Positions 1 to 12,717 are shown, numbered from the stretch's first letter. The stretch is DNA of 64,000 nucleotides from CAWARU01 sp963784575 (GCA_963784575.1 CAWARU010000001.1:2294001-2358000); one strand, 5' to 3'. Made by a program: numbers and translations. Notes: a model not told the origin generated them from the letters alone.

Positions 1-1643
1 CTATAATCAAACAAGGGGGTAACCCGAACTTTCCATTTGTTATAGGATCTTCTTTCTTTCTTGAGATGATAAATCGAAAAGCTCCCGTCCAGCTCATCAA
101 AACAATGATTGACAAAGGGGCAGATTTGCATTCAAAACTCTACATGGAATCTAATGTTATTCCGGCGGTGCATCTTGCAGCAGCAGGGGATGATGCTAAG
201 ATCGAAGTGCTGAAATTATTGCGGGATTCCGGCTTGGACTTGAATGAAGAGGATGATCATGGTGTGGCAGCCATCAATAAATCCTGTCGCAATGGCCGAG
301 TTGAATCTGTTAAAGCCTTGTTAAAATTGGGGGCAGATCCCAATCATATTGCTAAACTCACCTTGAGTACTCCTTTAATGGATGCCATATCCTCGAAGAA
401 CGGAGAGTTGGTCAATCTCCTCCTGGATAATGGCGCCAAAGCAGATTTTGTCAATGAAGCGGGAGATTCTCCGCTGCTCCGTGCCGTGGATACTAATAAC
501 CCTAGTATTGTCACTTTTCTCATCAAAAAAGGAGCAAATGTCAATTATCGCACCAAAGGAAATGAAACGCTCTTTATGCTGATTGCGAAAAATCCAGAGG
601 TGAGTACTGAAATCGCAGGCATCTTGTTTACGTATGGGGTACCTTTAGATATTAAAAATAGAAAAAATCAGACAGTGCTCGATATTGCCATTGAATCAAA
701 GAATGCAGCTCTGGAAAAGTTTCTAAGAAAAGCCCAGAAATTGATTGATTTGAAACTCGCAGACGCATTGCAAAAGAAAAATCAGAGTACTATGGAATCT
801 TTGCTTAAGATTGGTGCAAATCCAAATTTTAAGCATGTGGAGGGTAGTTCAGTTTTTCTTCAAGCACTTGATGAAGAGATGCCAGCAAGTCTTATCAAAG
901 CGATGATTGATCATGGCGCAAATGTAACAGAAAGGCTTGTTTTGAAAGGGAGGCCTGCAATCCATTTGGCGATCTTCAACAAAGAAAGTAGTGAGATCTT
1001 AGAAATATTATCAAAAAAAGGTGCCGATGTGAACGAGGAGGATGATAATGGGGTCTCAGCACTGAATAAGGCCTGCAAAAATGGTCTACTCGAAAGTGTT
1101 AAGACCTTGTTAAGATTGGGTGCTGATCCAAATCACGTAGCAAAAATGGGTTTCACTAATCCTTTAATCGATGCTGTGCAGTCAGGAAATGTTGCATTAA
1201 TTGATTTGCTGCTGCAAAAAGGGGTTAAAGTAAATCATATCGATAAACAAGGCGAATCTGCGCTCACCTGGTCGATAGATAGCAACAATCCTAAAATTGT
1301 AGAAATGTTACTAAAACAGGGCGCAGACCCGAAGCATTCTAATGAGGAACAAGAAACAGCGCTCATCCTGCTCGCAAAAATGCCTAATGCGAATGTTGAG
1401 ATCGCAAAAATATTACTCGAACATGGCGCCCCTTTAAATGCTAAAAATCAAAAGAATGAAACCGCTCTAGATATTGCTGTTAAATCGAAAAATACCAAAC
1501 TAATAGAATTTCTTCGCGCAGCCGAAAAAGAGCCGCTGCTATTTTCATCTTCTTCCAGAATTTCTATAAGAGAGGAGGCATTGCAAGTAGAAGGTGAGGG
1601 CAGGGAAATGGATTCAGAAAAACCGAAAGGGCCTAAGCAGTAA
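1..1643 (+). CDS. Ankyrin-repeat protein, 5' end outside the window
   Basis: The frame stays open from base 3 to the edge of the window, so the ATG at 66 is internal and the gene starts upstream. About 547 residues are visible. The sequence consists of ankyrin-type repeats ending in short motifs such as KGADVN, LGADPNH and HGAPLN. The protein is built as two copies of a roughly 266-residue module: IIKQGGNPNF at base 3 lines up with LLKIGANPNF at base 801, and both copies carry the same succession of repeats, including a NEEDD(H/N)G segment and an FLR(K/A)A end. The last 40 residues are charged and leave the repeat pattern. Ankyrin proteins of this kind in Legionellales are often secreted effectors that bind host proteins; that role is inference here. 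No signal peptide can be judged because the N-terminus is missing. Confidence 0.9.
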   Translation, partial: IIKQGGNPNFPFVIGSSFFLEMINRKAPVQLIKTMIDKGADLHSKLYMESNVIPAVHLAAAGDDAKIEVLKLLRDSGLDLNEEDDHGVAAINKSCRNGRVESVKALLKLGADPNHIAKLTLSTPLMDAISSKNGELVNLLLDNGAKADFVNEAGDSPLLRAVDTNNPSIVTFLIKKGANVNYRTKGNETLFMLIAKNPEVSTEIAGILFTYGVPLDIKNRKNQTVLDIAIESKNAALEKFLRKAQKLIDLKLADALQKKNQSTMESLLKIGANPNFKHVEGSSVFLQALDEEMPASLIKAMIDHGANVTERLVLKGRPAIHLAIFNKESSEILEILSKKGADVNEEDDNGVSALNKACKNGLLESVKTLLRLGADPNHVAKMGFTNPLIDAVQSGNVALIDLLLQKGVKVNHIDKQGESALTWSIDSNNPKIVEMLLKQGADPKHSNEEQETALILLAKMPNANVEIAKILLEHGAPLNAKNQKNETALDIAVKSKNTKLIEFLRAAEKEPLLFSSSSRISIREEALQVEGEGREMDSEKPKGPKQ

Positions 1644-1849
1644 ATTTAAGAAGTCTAAGTCTGCTTAACTGTCATGTTCTCCATAAGCAATGGTTGCATC
1701 TAGAACCGGCCTCACAAACCCAAAAAAGCTAAGCCTTAAGCTCTGTGAAATAGTGGGTACCTACGGTTATTGCAAGTTGATTTTATCAAGTAAATACTAT
1801 AAAATCCTTTTTATTATTAATTTAAAGAAATGAAACATGGGTAACGAAA

Positions 1850-3019
1850 ATGTCAGAATTAAGAGATAAACAACTTGAATTGTTAGAAAAAATTTACGCC
1901 CTCGAAGCGAGTTCTAATGGAAAAGATAAAAATAAATCTTTGCTTTCACCGCCAATTAAATTAACACGTGACTCAATTCGTCATTCGGCTTCCTTTCTGC
2001 ATACGTCAGATTTGGCAAATTTATGTGGAACATCTCGATATTTTCGTATTCAGTTTACAGAAGAAATGCAAGATAAAAAGAAAGTGAGAGAGAAACTTAT
2101 CGGTCATGTTTTCAATGCTGATCCAAAAAGTGTGATGGAATTTTTCTCAAAGCCTGATGCCAAGAAAAAAATGATTTTGACCAGAGTTTATTATTTCGAA
2201 GGCTATTTTAGCAAGAAATTACAGCGATTCATTTGTTTTAGAAAATGGGGTTCTGTGAGTCCGATTCAAGCCGCAGCACGATGTTTAGATAATTTTTTAT
2301 TGCTTAAGCTTTTATCCATTATAGAAAATGAACCTGGGCTTAGATTAATAGCCGCTCAACAATTAAGGGAAGTTTTAAGAAAAGCTCGAAATGAGAAATT
2401 AGAAGCAGCCATCCCACCATCAGGTGATACAAGACTCATAACAAAACTCTCTTCTGATAAACAAAAAGTAACTGCTGAAAAACTCAAAGTTGAATATGAA
2501 GACTGGGCTGCCTATGGTGCTCCCTATGAGGAGCTTTCAAAAGCATCTAATGAATATACTACAAAACATCCCTTATTATGTTTAAATTTTAAATGGAAAG
2601 AATTAGAACAGCTTTTTGAAAAGCTTAGTGAGTGCCATAAAAAGCTTCCCCAGTTTGGTAAACAAGAGTTCTTTGATACAAAGCCTTTCAATCCAACTCC
2701 CAAATTTGACATCGAACCTAAAAGGGAAGAATGTCATTACTTCGATGGGACACCATTGGATTTGGATGATATTGGTTTGGGGACTGAGTATGCATGGTAT
2801 AAGCACACATGGGAATGTCCGACGAAAGCACGGGTTTCGCCACCTTGTAGCAGTGGACCGGATATCGTTGCACAAGATACTGCAGCGATTGACCACTTAT
2901 ATAAAGTTCGACTAGCAGAATTAGAAAATATTATCGTTTGTTTAGAAACCCCTGGAGCTGCTATCACTTTGGTGAGGCTTGTCAAAAGTGAGAGATCTGA
3001 GCCTTCTAAACCTATTTAA
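1850..3019 (+). CDS. F-box-like effector candidate
   Basis: 389 residues, starting at an ATG preceded by an AT-rich leader. Residues 38-69 resemble an F-box: a helical segment with LTRDSIRHSASFL, then DLANLCGTSRYFR. In eukaryotes this motif binds Skp1 of SCF ubiquitin ligases. Around residues 130-150 is a segment containing SPIQAAARCLDNFLLLKLL. Around 249-285 comes a Trp-led helix, then a KKLP motif and a PFNPTPKF motif. From memory, this combination recurs in hypothetical Legionella-type effectors, but I cannot verify it. No membrane segment is seen. The upstream ankyrin gene lies on the same strand, separated by 206 bases. Function is inferred: a secreted protein that may recruit host ubiquitin machinery. 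The F-box assignment is moderate, since only the pattern and not a profile score supports it. Confidence 0.7.
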   Translation: MSELRDKQLELLEKIYALEASSNGKDKNKSLLSPPIKLTRDSIRHSASFLHTSDLANLCGTSRYFRIQFTEEMQDKKKVREKLIGHVFNADPKSVMEFFSKPDAKKKMILTRVYYFEGYFSKKLQRFICFRKWGSVSPIQAAARCLDNFLLLKLLSIIENEPGLRLIAAQQLREVLRKARNEKLEAAIPPSGDTRLITKLSSDKQKVTAEKLKVEYEDWAAYGAPYEELSKASNEYTTKHPLLCLNFKWKELEQLFEKLSECHKKLPQFGKQEFFDTKPFNPTPKFDIEPKREECHYFDGTPLDLDDIGLGTEYAWYKHTWECPTKARVSPPCSSGPDIVAQDTAAIDHLYKVRLAELENIIVCLETPGAAITLVRLVKSERSEPSKPI

Positions 3020-3281
3020 TTGCTGCAATGTAAACAAATCAATTGTAATTTTGCTATGGCGTTATCATACATGGCAACATTTTAATATGTTTAAGATCTT
3101 TGTTGCACCGCATAATATCTTGCAACTACTTAAAGAAAAAATTCAACTGCTATTCTTTCATTCTATAATCATTACTTTACTTAAAAAAGATTGACTTTTT
3201 TAAAACGGAATTTAATAATGACTAAATCAAATTTTTAATTTTGGATAATTAAAAAATTTTTACAGCTAGGATAAATATCGG

Positions 3282-3926
3282 ATGTTTATTGCTAACCCAC
3301 ATGATAAAATGTTCAAGAATGCCATGAAAAACATGGAGGTCGCAAAAGATTTTTTTCATCATTATTTACCAAAATCAATTCGATTATTAGTAGATTTGGA
3401 AAGTCTCGTAATACAAGATAATACTTACATTGATGATAATCTCCGCGAATGCCAATCAGATATCCTTTTTCAGGTTAAAATTCAAGATAGTCTTGGGTTT
3501 CTGTATTTGCTAACGGAACATCAGAGCACAGCAGATCCATTAATGACTTTTCGATTGTGGCAATATATGATCGGCATTTGGACGGATTATGTAAAACAAC
3601 AAAAAGATAAACCTAAAAGGCTTCCTTTAATTATACCTATGGTATTTTATAATGGAGAGAAGCCATATGATGAACCTAGAGACTTGCGTCAAATTATTGA
3701 AGGTACTCAGGAATTAATAGAGGAACATTTATTTAAAGAATTTCATTTGATTGATACTAATGTTATTCTTGATGAAGATTTAAGAAAGCAGGTTTGGTCA
3801 GGCATTGTTACCTTCACCTTTAAACACGTTCGTGACCGAGATTATAGAAAGGCCTTTTCTGAGTTTATTAGTTGGGCAAAAGAAAGTATTTTGTTAGAGC
3901 ACGGATTCTATAAATTTGTTTTATAG
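3282..3926 (+). CDS. Rpn/YhgA-family PD-(D/E)XK nuclease, N-terminal part (frameshifted)
   Basis: The 214 residues match the catalytic half of the Rpn (YhgA-like, transposase_31) family. The protein begins with the typical NPHDKMFK segment, then CQSDILFQVKI and LLTEHQS, which hold the D...ExQ residues of the PD-(D/E)XK nuclease core, then the FRLWQYM and PLIIPMVFYNGEKPY signatures. The family contains recombination-promoting nucleases and phage-defence toxins. The frame ends at 3926 just where the C-terminal region should continue. Removing one T from the TTTT at 3919-3922 joins it in frame with the next ORF and gives a normal-length protein of about 340 residues. It is therefore a split gene, through mutation, slippage or sequencing error, or else a deliberately separate nuclease subunit. 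Confidence 0.85.
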   Translation: MFIANPHDKMFKNAMKNMEVAKDFFHHYLPKSIRLLVDLESLVIQDNTYIDDNLRECQSDILFQVKIQDSLGFLYLLTEHQSTADPLMTFRLWQYMIGIWTDYVKQQKDKPKRLPLIIPMVFYNGEKPYDEPRDLRQIIEGTQELIEEHLFKEFHLIDTNVILDEDLRKQVWSGIVTFTFKHVRDRDYRKAFSEFISWAKESILLEHGFYKFVL

Positions 3927-4311
3927 ATTACTTAATTACCAATTTGCAGTAGCAAAATTGAAAAGTAGAGAAGAATTTTATAATATTATGCGTGAAGAAC
4001 TATTAGATTCTACTGGAGGTAAAGATATTATGGCTACTATTGCTGATTATCTAAGACTTGAAGGCTTTGAGAAAGGAATTATTGAGGGAGAACTTAGGGG
4101 AGAACTTAGGGGAGAACTTAGAGGGGAACTGAAAGGTGAGTCCAGATTATTATTAAGATTACTCCAGCGCAAATTTGGAAAAATACCGAACGTATATCAA
4201 CAAAAAATTCATCAAGCTGATGCTGAGACTCTTTTACTTTGGGGTGATAGGCTTATTGATGCTGAACTCATTGAAGACATTTTTTCCGAACATAAAAATC
4301 TAGTGGTTTAA
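3916..4311 (+). CDS. Rpn-family C-terminal part with GELR repeats
   Basis: 131 residues in the +1 frame relative to the preceding ORF and overlapping its last 11 bases; the first possible start is TTG at 3916. It carries the usual C-terminal half of Rpn proteins: LNYQFAVAKLKSREEFYNIM, a Glu/Gly/Leu/Arg-rich repeated linker and a small helical DUF4351-like end (LLLRLLQRKFGKIP ... LLLWGDRLIDA). In E. coli Rpn systems a C-terminal fragment translated from an internal start acts as antitoxin to the full-length protein (established for rpnL/rpnS). Whether this separated fragment is made on its own is unknown; the simplest reading is one frameshifted gene. Confidence 0.75.
   Translation: MFYRLLNYQFAVAKLKSREEFYNIMREELLDSTGGKDIMATIADYLRLEGFEKGIIEGELRGELRGELRGELKGESRLLLRLLQRKFGKIPNVYQQKIHQADAETLLLWGDRLIDAELIEDIFSEHKNLVV
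4087..4134 (+). repeat. 12-bp in-frame tandem repeat (GELR linker)
   Basis: Three nearly perfect copies of a 12-base unit (ggagaacttagg) plus a degenerate fourth copy encode GELR-GELR-GELR-GELK in the C-terminal half of the Rpn gene. Such repeats often vary in copy number between strains by slippage. Confidence 0.85.
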
Positions 4312-4572
4312 CCCTGATTGAGGGATTTGGTCGTATTGAACAGGCTTATCTTTAATATTCAATCTTTAATATTAAAATAATTTAAAAGTCAGGCTGGGTG
4401 GAATATCAAGTGTATAGGCACCCATAATATATTTTTTCAATTATACTTTTTTGGGTCCATCGGGAACTTTCGACCTACAGCTAAGTCTATGTTAATGACT
4501 GCTGAAATAAATGATTAAAACTCAATTTAAGTGGTTAAAAATAAAAAATTTGGAGAATTGATTTGTTAGGTA
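4312..4572. other. AT-rich gap before the rRNA operon
   Basis: No coding frame or RNA gene seen. The last 50 bases (about 4520-4570) are very A/T-rich, including a run ttaaaaataaaaaattt, and would serve as an UP element for the rRNA promoter that follows. Confidence 0.5.
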
Positions 4573-4600
4573 TTGACAATCCACTTCTAAGTGTTAATAT
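4573..4600 (+). promoter_or_regulatory. Putative rRNA operon promoter
   Basis: A perfect -35 TTGACA at 4573-4578, a 16-base spacer, and a -10-like TAATAT at 4595-4600, with an A/T-rich UP-like stretch upstream. It lies about 205 bases before the 16S start, a normal distance for a leader. Assigned by pattern and position only. Confidence 0.65.
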
Positions 4601-4666
4601 ACCCCTCACTGATTCGTCCAAATAGCCTCCTTAGAAATTTTCTAGGGTAAAGAGTTTTTGGGCGAA

Positions 4667-4679
4667 TGTTCTTTAAAAA
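4667..4679 (+). promoter_or_regulatory. boxA-like antitermination site in the rrn leader
   Basis: The sequence tgttctttaaaaa resembles the boxA element bound by NusB/S10 in rRNA antitermination. The identical 13-mer recurs in the 16S-23S spacer at 6745-6757, which supports a functional role. Confidence 0.6.
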
Positions 4680-4691
4680 GATAGAGCCAAG

Positions 4692-4710
4692 CAATTTGTG
4701 TGGACACTTG
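4692..4710 (+). other. 5' arm of the 16S precursor processing stem
   Basis: caatttgtgtggacacttg can pair with caagtgattcacacaaattg at 6387-6406, downstream of the 16S gene, leaving only a small internal loop. This is the expected RNase III stem that closes pre-16S rRNA. Confidence 0.65.
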
Positions 4711-4806
4711 ATAAGACTTTGAGTCAAAAGTGCGAAGCTAGGATTTAAAACATTTGTAAGAATTGCTGAGGGGAAGGCCTTATGGTTGGAACCGAAGCGA
4801 AAGATT

Positions 4807-6345
<1,539 letters not shown>

Positions 6346-6386
6346 CTGACTAGAGTATCAGATCCCATAGTTATTTGCAAGAACTT

Positions 6387-6406
6387 CAAGTGATTCACAC
6401 AAATTG
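6387..6406 (+). other. 3' arm of the 16S precursor processing stem
   Basis: Complementary to 4692-4710 upstream of 16S (caatttgtgtg / cacacaaattg and cacttg / caagtg). It lies 41 bases after the mature 16S end. Confidence 0.65.
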
Positions 6407-6445
6407 TGTTTGGTTCTATAAAAGAGAAGACTGTTAGAGAGCTAA

Positions 6446-6522
<77 letters not shown>

Positions 6523-6553
6523 TTATCGAAAGGAGCAAAGATGGCTTAATTTG

Positions 6554-6629
6554 GGGGCCATAGCTCAACTGGGAGAGCGCCTGCTTTGCAAGCAGGAGGT
6601 CGTCGGTTCGATCCCGACTGGCTCCACCA
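6554..6629 (+). tRNA. tRNA-Ala (TGC)
   Basis: 76-base cloverleaf with encoded CCA. The acceptor arm ggggcca pairs with tggctcc (one G-U); the anticodon loop is ttTGCaa. It is the second spacer tRNA, 31 bases after tRNA-Ile. Confidence 0.97.
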
Positions 6630-6744
6630 AATTGACAAAAGTTAAGCGATTTTAGATTTAAATAAGGAATAGTTTTAGCTAAAGCTGTGATTTAATAACA
6701 GTTAGAGATTTTGAGTTCCTTTATTTTACAAAAGCAGAACTTCA

Positions 6745-6757
6745 TGTTCTTTAAAAA
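6745..6757 (+). promoter_or_regulatory. boxA-like site in the 16S-23S spacer
   Basis: Exact copy of the 13-base leader element at 4667-4679 (tgttctttaaaaa), placed before 23S as in other rRNA operons. Confidence 0.6.
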
Positions 6758-6868
6758 TTTAGGGGTACAAGGCAAATATATATAGCGAGGTACTTTGAAA
6801 ACTATGACGAGAGGTGAATATAGCAAGTTCCCGTCGGTAATAGTACTTCAGAATATATGAGATTATAT

Positions 6869-9778
<2,910 letters not shown>

Positions 9779-9835
9779 TATAATCTTATATATTTTGAAT
9801 ACCCCAAATTTTAAAGGATATTGGAGTCTGCTTAG

Positions 9836-9954
9836 AGCTTGGTTTTAATGGCGAATGTGTCCCACCCGATCCCATCCCGAACTCGGAAGTGAAACCATTC
9901 AGCGCCAATGATAGTGTGCGGTTTCCGCATGTGAAAGTAGGTCGAAGCCAAGCT
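9836..9954 (+). rRNA. rrf: 5S ribosomal RNA
   Basis: Contains the typical 5S core cccgatcccatcccgaactcggaagtgaaac and gtgaaagtaggtcg. The terminal helix agcttgg / ccaagct is extended outward by tctgcttag / taagcaga, forming the precursor stem. It lies about 60 bases after 23S. Ends are placed by the helix, plus or minus a few bases. Confidence 0.93.
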
Positions 9955-10041
9955 TTAAGCAGATTTCAAACGTTTTGTCCCCAAATTTTTTTATTCATTG
10001 TTTTTGGTTTTTGCAATTAAGCTTTGGAACAGCGAAACAAT

Positions 10042-10320
10042 ATGTACGAACCAGTGAATTCTCCCAATAGCACACTTGATAAAAATATCTGGATAAGAGC
10101 TCTATTTGTTGTGTTTTTTTTCTTAATTGCTTACATCGTTAAGCTTTTAATTTTCACCACTGCAATTCTACAATTAGCCTCAAATCTTATCTGGAAAACA
10201 CCAAATGCTAATCTTGCAAACTTTGGTAACTTAGTGAGTTTGTATTTCTTAGAAGTCATGCAATTTATTACTTATAATTCTGAGAAAAAGCCCTTTCCCT
10301 TTTCCCCATTCCCAAAATAA
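10042..10320 (+). CDS. DUF4389-family small membrane protein
   Basis: 92 residues from the ATG at 10042; a TTG at 10024 would add six residues. It has one long hydrophobic segment (ALFVVFFFLIAYIVKLLIF) followed by ILQLASNLIWKTPNANLANFGNLV and the conserved end YLEV.QFITYNSEKKPFPFSPFP, the signature of DUF4389 proteins in gammaproteobacteria. The function of the family is unknown; it is an inner-membrane protein. It lies directly after the rRNA operon on the same strand, so readthrough from rrn is possible. No clear terminator separates them apart from a T-run near 9985. Confidence 0.75.
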   Translation: MYEPVNSPNSTLDKNIWIRALFVVFFFLIAYIVKLLIFTTAILQLASNLIWKTPNANLANFGNLVSLYFLEVMQFITYNSEKKPFPFSPFPK

Positions 10321-10528
10321 AAATATAAAAAATTTTTCTGAATTTCTTAATTTTCCTAAATGCTAAGAGTTCCAACCTGTGTACCTACAATTGGAATCTA
10401 TATTTACATTGCCACTTAAATTTTTCGATATACTATACTTTTAATATAGGCCATAACTTTTTTACTTCTATATACAAATATAAAGCAGTAATTTGTAAAT
10501 AGATGATAGTATATACGAGGTTAGTTCT

Positions 10529-10741
10529 ATGAAAACAATGAAAAGAGATAAAGCAACACATGCATACTTACAAGGCTACAAATCAGGATTAAAAGGACAT
10601 GAAATGGAATCTTGTCCATACTTTGAAAAGGAAGCACGCGGCGCATGGTTTTTTGGATGGCGCCAAGGTAGAGAAAATTATCTATATGGATTCGTCAGAA
10701 ATGCACCCCCCGAAAATTTCCGGCATTTCATTGAATCATAG
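10529..10741 (+). CDS. rmf: Ribosome modulation factor-like protein
   Basis: 70 residues that follow the RMF pattern: an N-terminal MKxxKRDK, then AYLQGYKSGLKGHEMESCPY and WFFGWRQGREN, matching the E. coli GYxAGxxGxxxxxCPY ... WxxGWRxA framework. RMF converts 70S ribosomes to inactive 100S dimers in stationary phase. It is about 15 residues longer than E. coli RMF, with an extra C-terminal tail (YGFVRNAPPENFRHF). A gaggtta sequence 10 bases upstream could serve as ribosome binding site. It lies close to the rRNA operon. Confidence 0.85.
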   Translation: MKTMKRDKATHAYLQGYKSGLKGHEMESCPYFEKEARGAWFFGWRQGRENYLYGFVRNAPPENFRHFIES

Positions 10742-10758
10742 TAAAAATTAAAAAATAG

Positions 10759-11766
10759 CTAATTGTGCCCTGAGCACTCTTCTTTCATTGATATTTTCAA
10801 TGGTAAGGTTTTTCGAGTGGGCATAGTTTTTGAAATATCATTTGTGGATTCATTTGCAGCAAAATCCGAATTATCAGTATCTTTTCCTAGGAACGCATGC
10901 CCAAAAACAATTTCAAAAGTAGCAGGGATCAGTCCGTCTTCATTTTGATAAATTGCATATTCTGCTGATAATTGTTTTGTGTTTAGGTTTCTATTGTAGG
11001 GATTCTGAAAAGGAATGTTCTGATTGGAAACATAATTATTATTTCTTTCATTTTCACGATCTTCAATTATTTTTATGAAACGTGTAGTACTCAAATTTTC
11101 TCCCGACAATTTTAAATCTCGGAGCAATTCAGACACATCTTGATATAGCAAAGTTAACCTTTCCATATCCATCACAGGATCTTCAAATCCAGCATGTAAA
11201 AGGATATCCCCGATATCATGCATATCTAGGAATATATTCACATGTTGATTATCAGGATCCAGTTTTCCAAGAATTTCTCTTAATTCTATTAAAGTATCTG
11301 GTCCGAAAGTTGAAAATAGCAAAAGGCCGCCGGGTTTAAGGATTCTCCTGCATTCTGAAAACAAGGTAATGAGATCGTAGCACCAGTGAAAACAGCAATT
11401 CGAAAAGATGAGATCAATACTATGGGAGAGAATAGGAAGTTTTTCTGCATCAGCGCAGAGTGACAGGATTTTACTAGCATCCATATTTTTTGATTTTTTA
11501 GCAAAGTGTAACATTTCTTCAGCAATATCAGCTGAAAAAATGTTGGCTTTTGGATATTTTAACAATAATTTTTGACTGAATATGCCAGTGCCTGATCCCA
11601 AATCCAGGATATTTTGCGGATTGATTTTTATATACTCCAAACGTTCAAATAGTCTGTCACCGACCTCATTTGGCACAAATGAAGCATGCTCATAACTGTC
11701 TGCAGCGCGGTTAAAATTTCGGGACACCGCTTTTTTGTCGATGGTAATTTGTGATGGATTTCTCAT
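10759..11766 (-). CDS. bioC: Malonyl-ACP O-methyltransferase BioC
   Basis: 335 residues. The N-terminus IDKKAVSRNFNRAADSYEHAS and the SAM-binding motif ILDLGSGTGIFSQ (residues 53-65), followed by LCADAEKLPI and LIFSNCCFHWC, are typical of BioC, which methylates malonyl-ACP to start biotin synthesis. It is about 80 residues longer than E. coli BioC. The excess is an Asn-rich segment (ERNNNYVSNQNIPFQNPYNRN) near residue 240 and a charged C-terminal tail. Other biotin genes are not in the window. It is divergent from comF, with 62 bases between. Confidence 0.9.
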   Translation of the reverse strand: MRNPSQITIDKKAVSRNFNRAADSYEHASFVPNEVGDRLFERLEYIKINPQNILDLGSGTGIFSQKLLLKYPKANIFSADIAEEMLHFAKKSKNMDASKILSLCADAEKLPILSHSIDLIFSNCCFHWCYDLITLFSECRRILKPGGLLLFSTFGPDTLIELREILGKLDPDNQHVNIFLDMHDIGDILLHAGFEDPVMDMERLTLLYQDVSELLRDLKLSGENLSTTRFIKIIEDRENERNNNYVSNQNIPFQNPYNRNLNTKQLSAEYAIYQNEDGLIPATFEIVFGHAFLGKDTDNSDFAANESTNDISKTMPTRKTLPLKISMKEECSGHN

Positions 11767-11828
11767 AGTATATTATTTTTGCATTTTATATTGGTATATG
11801 TCTAGATGAGTCAATTGTATTATCAGAA

Positions 11829-12578
11829 GTGGTTATGATGGTGCTTATGTCTAAGGTGCTCATTTCTTTAGCTCAAAATATCTCGAAAATAGTTTTTCCC
11901 TATTTTTGTAGCATCTGCGAATGTAAATCGGATCAATCCATGGACCTCTGCAGTATCTGTACTAAATTACTCCCATGGATACAAGATCGTTGCTATCGTT
12001 GTGGTGTGAGACTTGAACAGATAGACGAAGCGGTCACTTGTAAGCAATGTCAGGAAAATCCCCCTAAGTTTGATCGCTTATGTGCTTTATTCGATTATGT
12101 TCCCCCTGCAATCAACCTGGTGACCGGACTTAAGTTTGGCCGTCGTCTTGCTTTTGGAAGAGTCTTAGGAGAACTTTTTTCAGATCAGATCCTAGAGGAA
12201 TGGTACTCACCGGATACCCTTCCCGAAGCAATCATTCCTGTGCCGCTGCATCCCGTTCGCATACGAAATAGGGGCTACAACCAGGCCATGGAGCTATTGT
12301 ATCCAATCAAAAAAAGAATTGGTATTCCGGTTTATGATGATCTTTGCCAACGCCTTCGCAATACCAAACCACAATCAGGATTGGTGGCAGAGCTTCGTAA
12401 ACAAAATTTACAAAATGCTTTTGCGATTAATAAAAGGAAAATACGAAAATTAAAGCTGCAGCATATCGCAATCATGGATGACGTAGTAACAACTGGCAGC
12501 ACAGTTTCTGCAATAAGCGCGATTTTGAAGGACGCTGGCATTCTGCAAATTGATATTTGGTGTATTTGTCGGGGATAA
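11829..12578 (+). CDS. comF: ComF-family phosphoribosyltransferase-like protein
   Basis: Up to 249 residues. The N-terminal zinc-ribbon-like part has Cys pairs CSIC...CSIC, CYRC and CKQC. The phosphoribosyltransferase half has PVPLHPVRIRNRGYNQA and the PRPP loop IAIMDDVVTTGST near residue 218. ComF (GntX/YhgH in E. coli) is required for DNA uptake in naturally competent bacteria. The start is uncertain: GTG 11829 and ATGs at 11835, 11838 and 11847 are all in frame. It is next to bioC, as in many gammaproteobacteria. Confidence 0.9.
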   Translation: MVMMVLMSKVLISLAQNISKIVFPYFCSICECKSDQSMDLCSICTKLLPWIQDRCYRCGVRLEQIDEAVTCKQCQENPPKFDRLCALFDYVPPAINLVTGLKFGRRLAFGRVLGELFSDQILEEWYSPDTLPEAIIPVPLHPVRIRNRGYNQAMELLYPIKKRIGIPVYDDLCQRLRNTKPQSGLVAELRKQNLQNAFAINKRKIRKLKLQHIAIMDDVVTTGSTVSAISAILKDAGILQIDIWCICRG

Positions 12579-12611
12579 GAAAATAGAAAAGAAATTATAT
12601 AACTATTCACG

Positions 12612-12703
12612 CTGGATTGCTTCGCTGTCGCTCGCAATGACGCAAGATATTTGCAATAATGCATTGAACTTGAGTCATTGCGAGCGACAGCGAAGCAATC
12701 CAG
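12612..12703. repeat. REP-like inverted repeat, 30-bp perfect arms
   Basis: Left arm 12612-12641 (ctggattgcttcgctgtcgc...) and right arm 12674-12703 are exact reverse complements over 30 bases with a 32-base spacer. The unit ATTGCGAGCGACAGCGAAGCAATCC is a widespread palindromic repeat type in bacterial genomes, possibly mobilised by REP-associated transposases. It lies between the ends of comF and rsmD, which converge, so the transcript would fold into a strong hairpin and may also act as a bidirectional terminator. Confidence 0.85.
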
Positions 12704-12717
12704 ATCTTTACAGTTTT

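Noticed and set aside
2979..3194. 71-residue ORF after the F-box-like gene
   Set aside because: Overlaps the end of that gene in another frame, composition is that of AT-rich non-coding DNA, no ribosome site or recognisable motif.
4084..4140. CRISPR-like short repeats
   Set aside because: Contiguous 12-bp in-frame repeats without spacers, coding for GELR units. No CRISPR array or cas gene was seen in the window.
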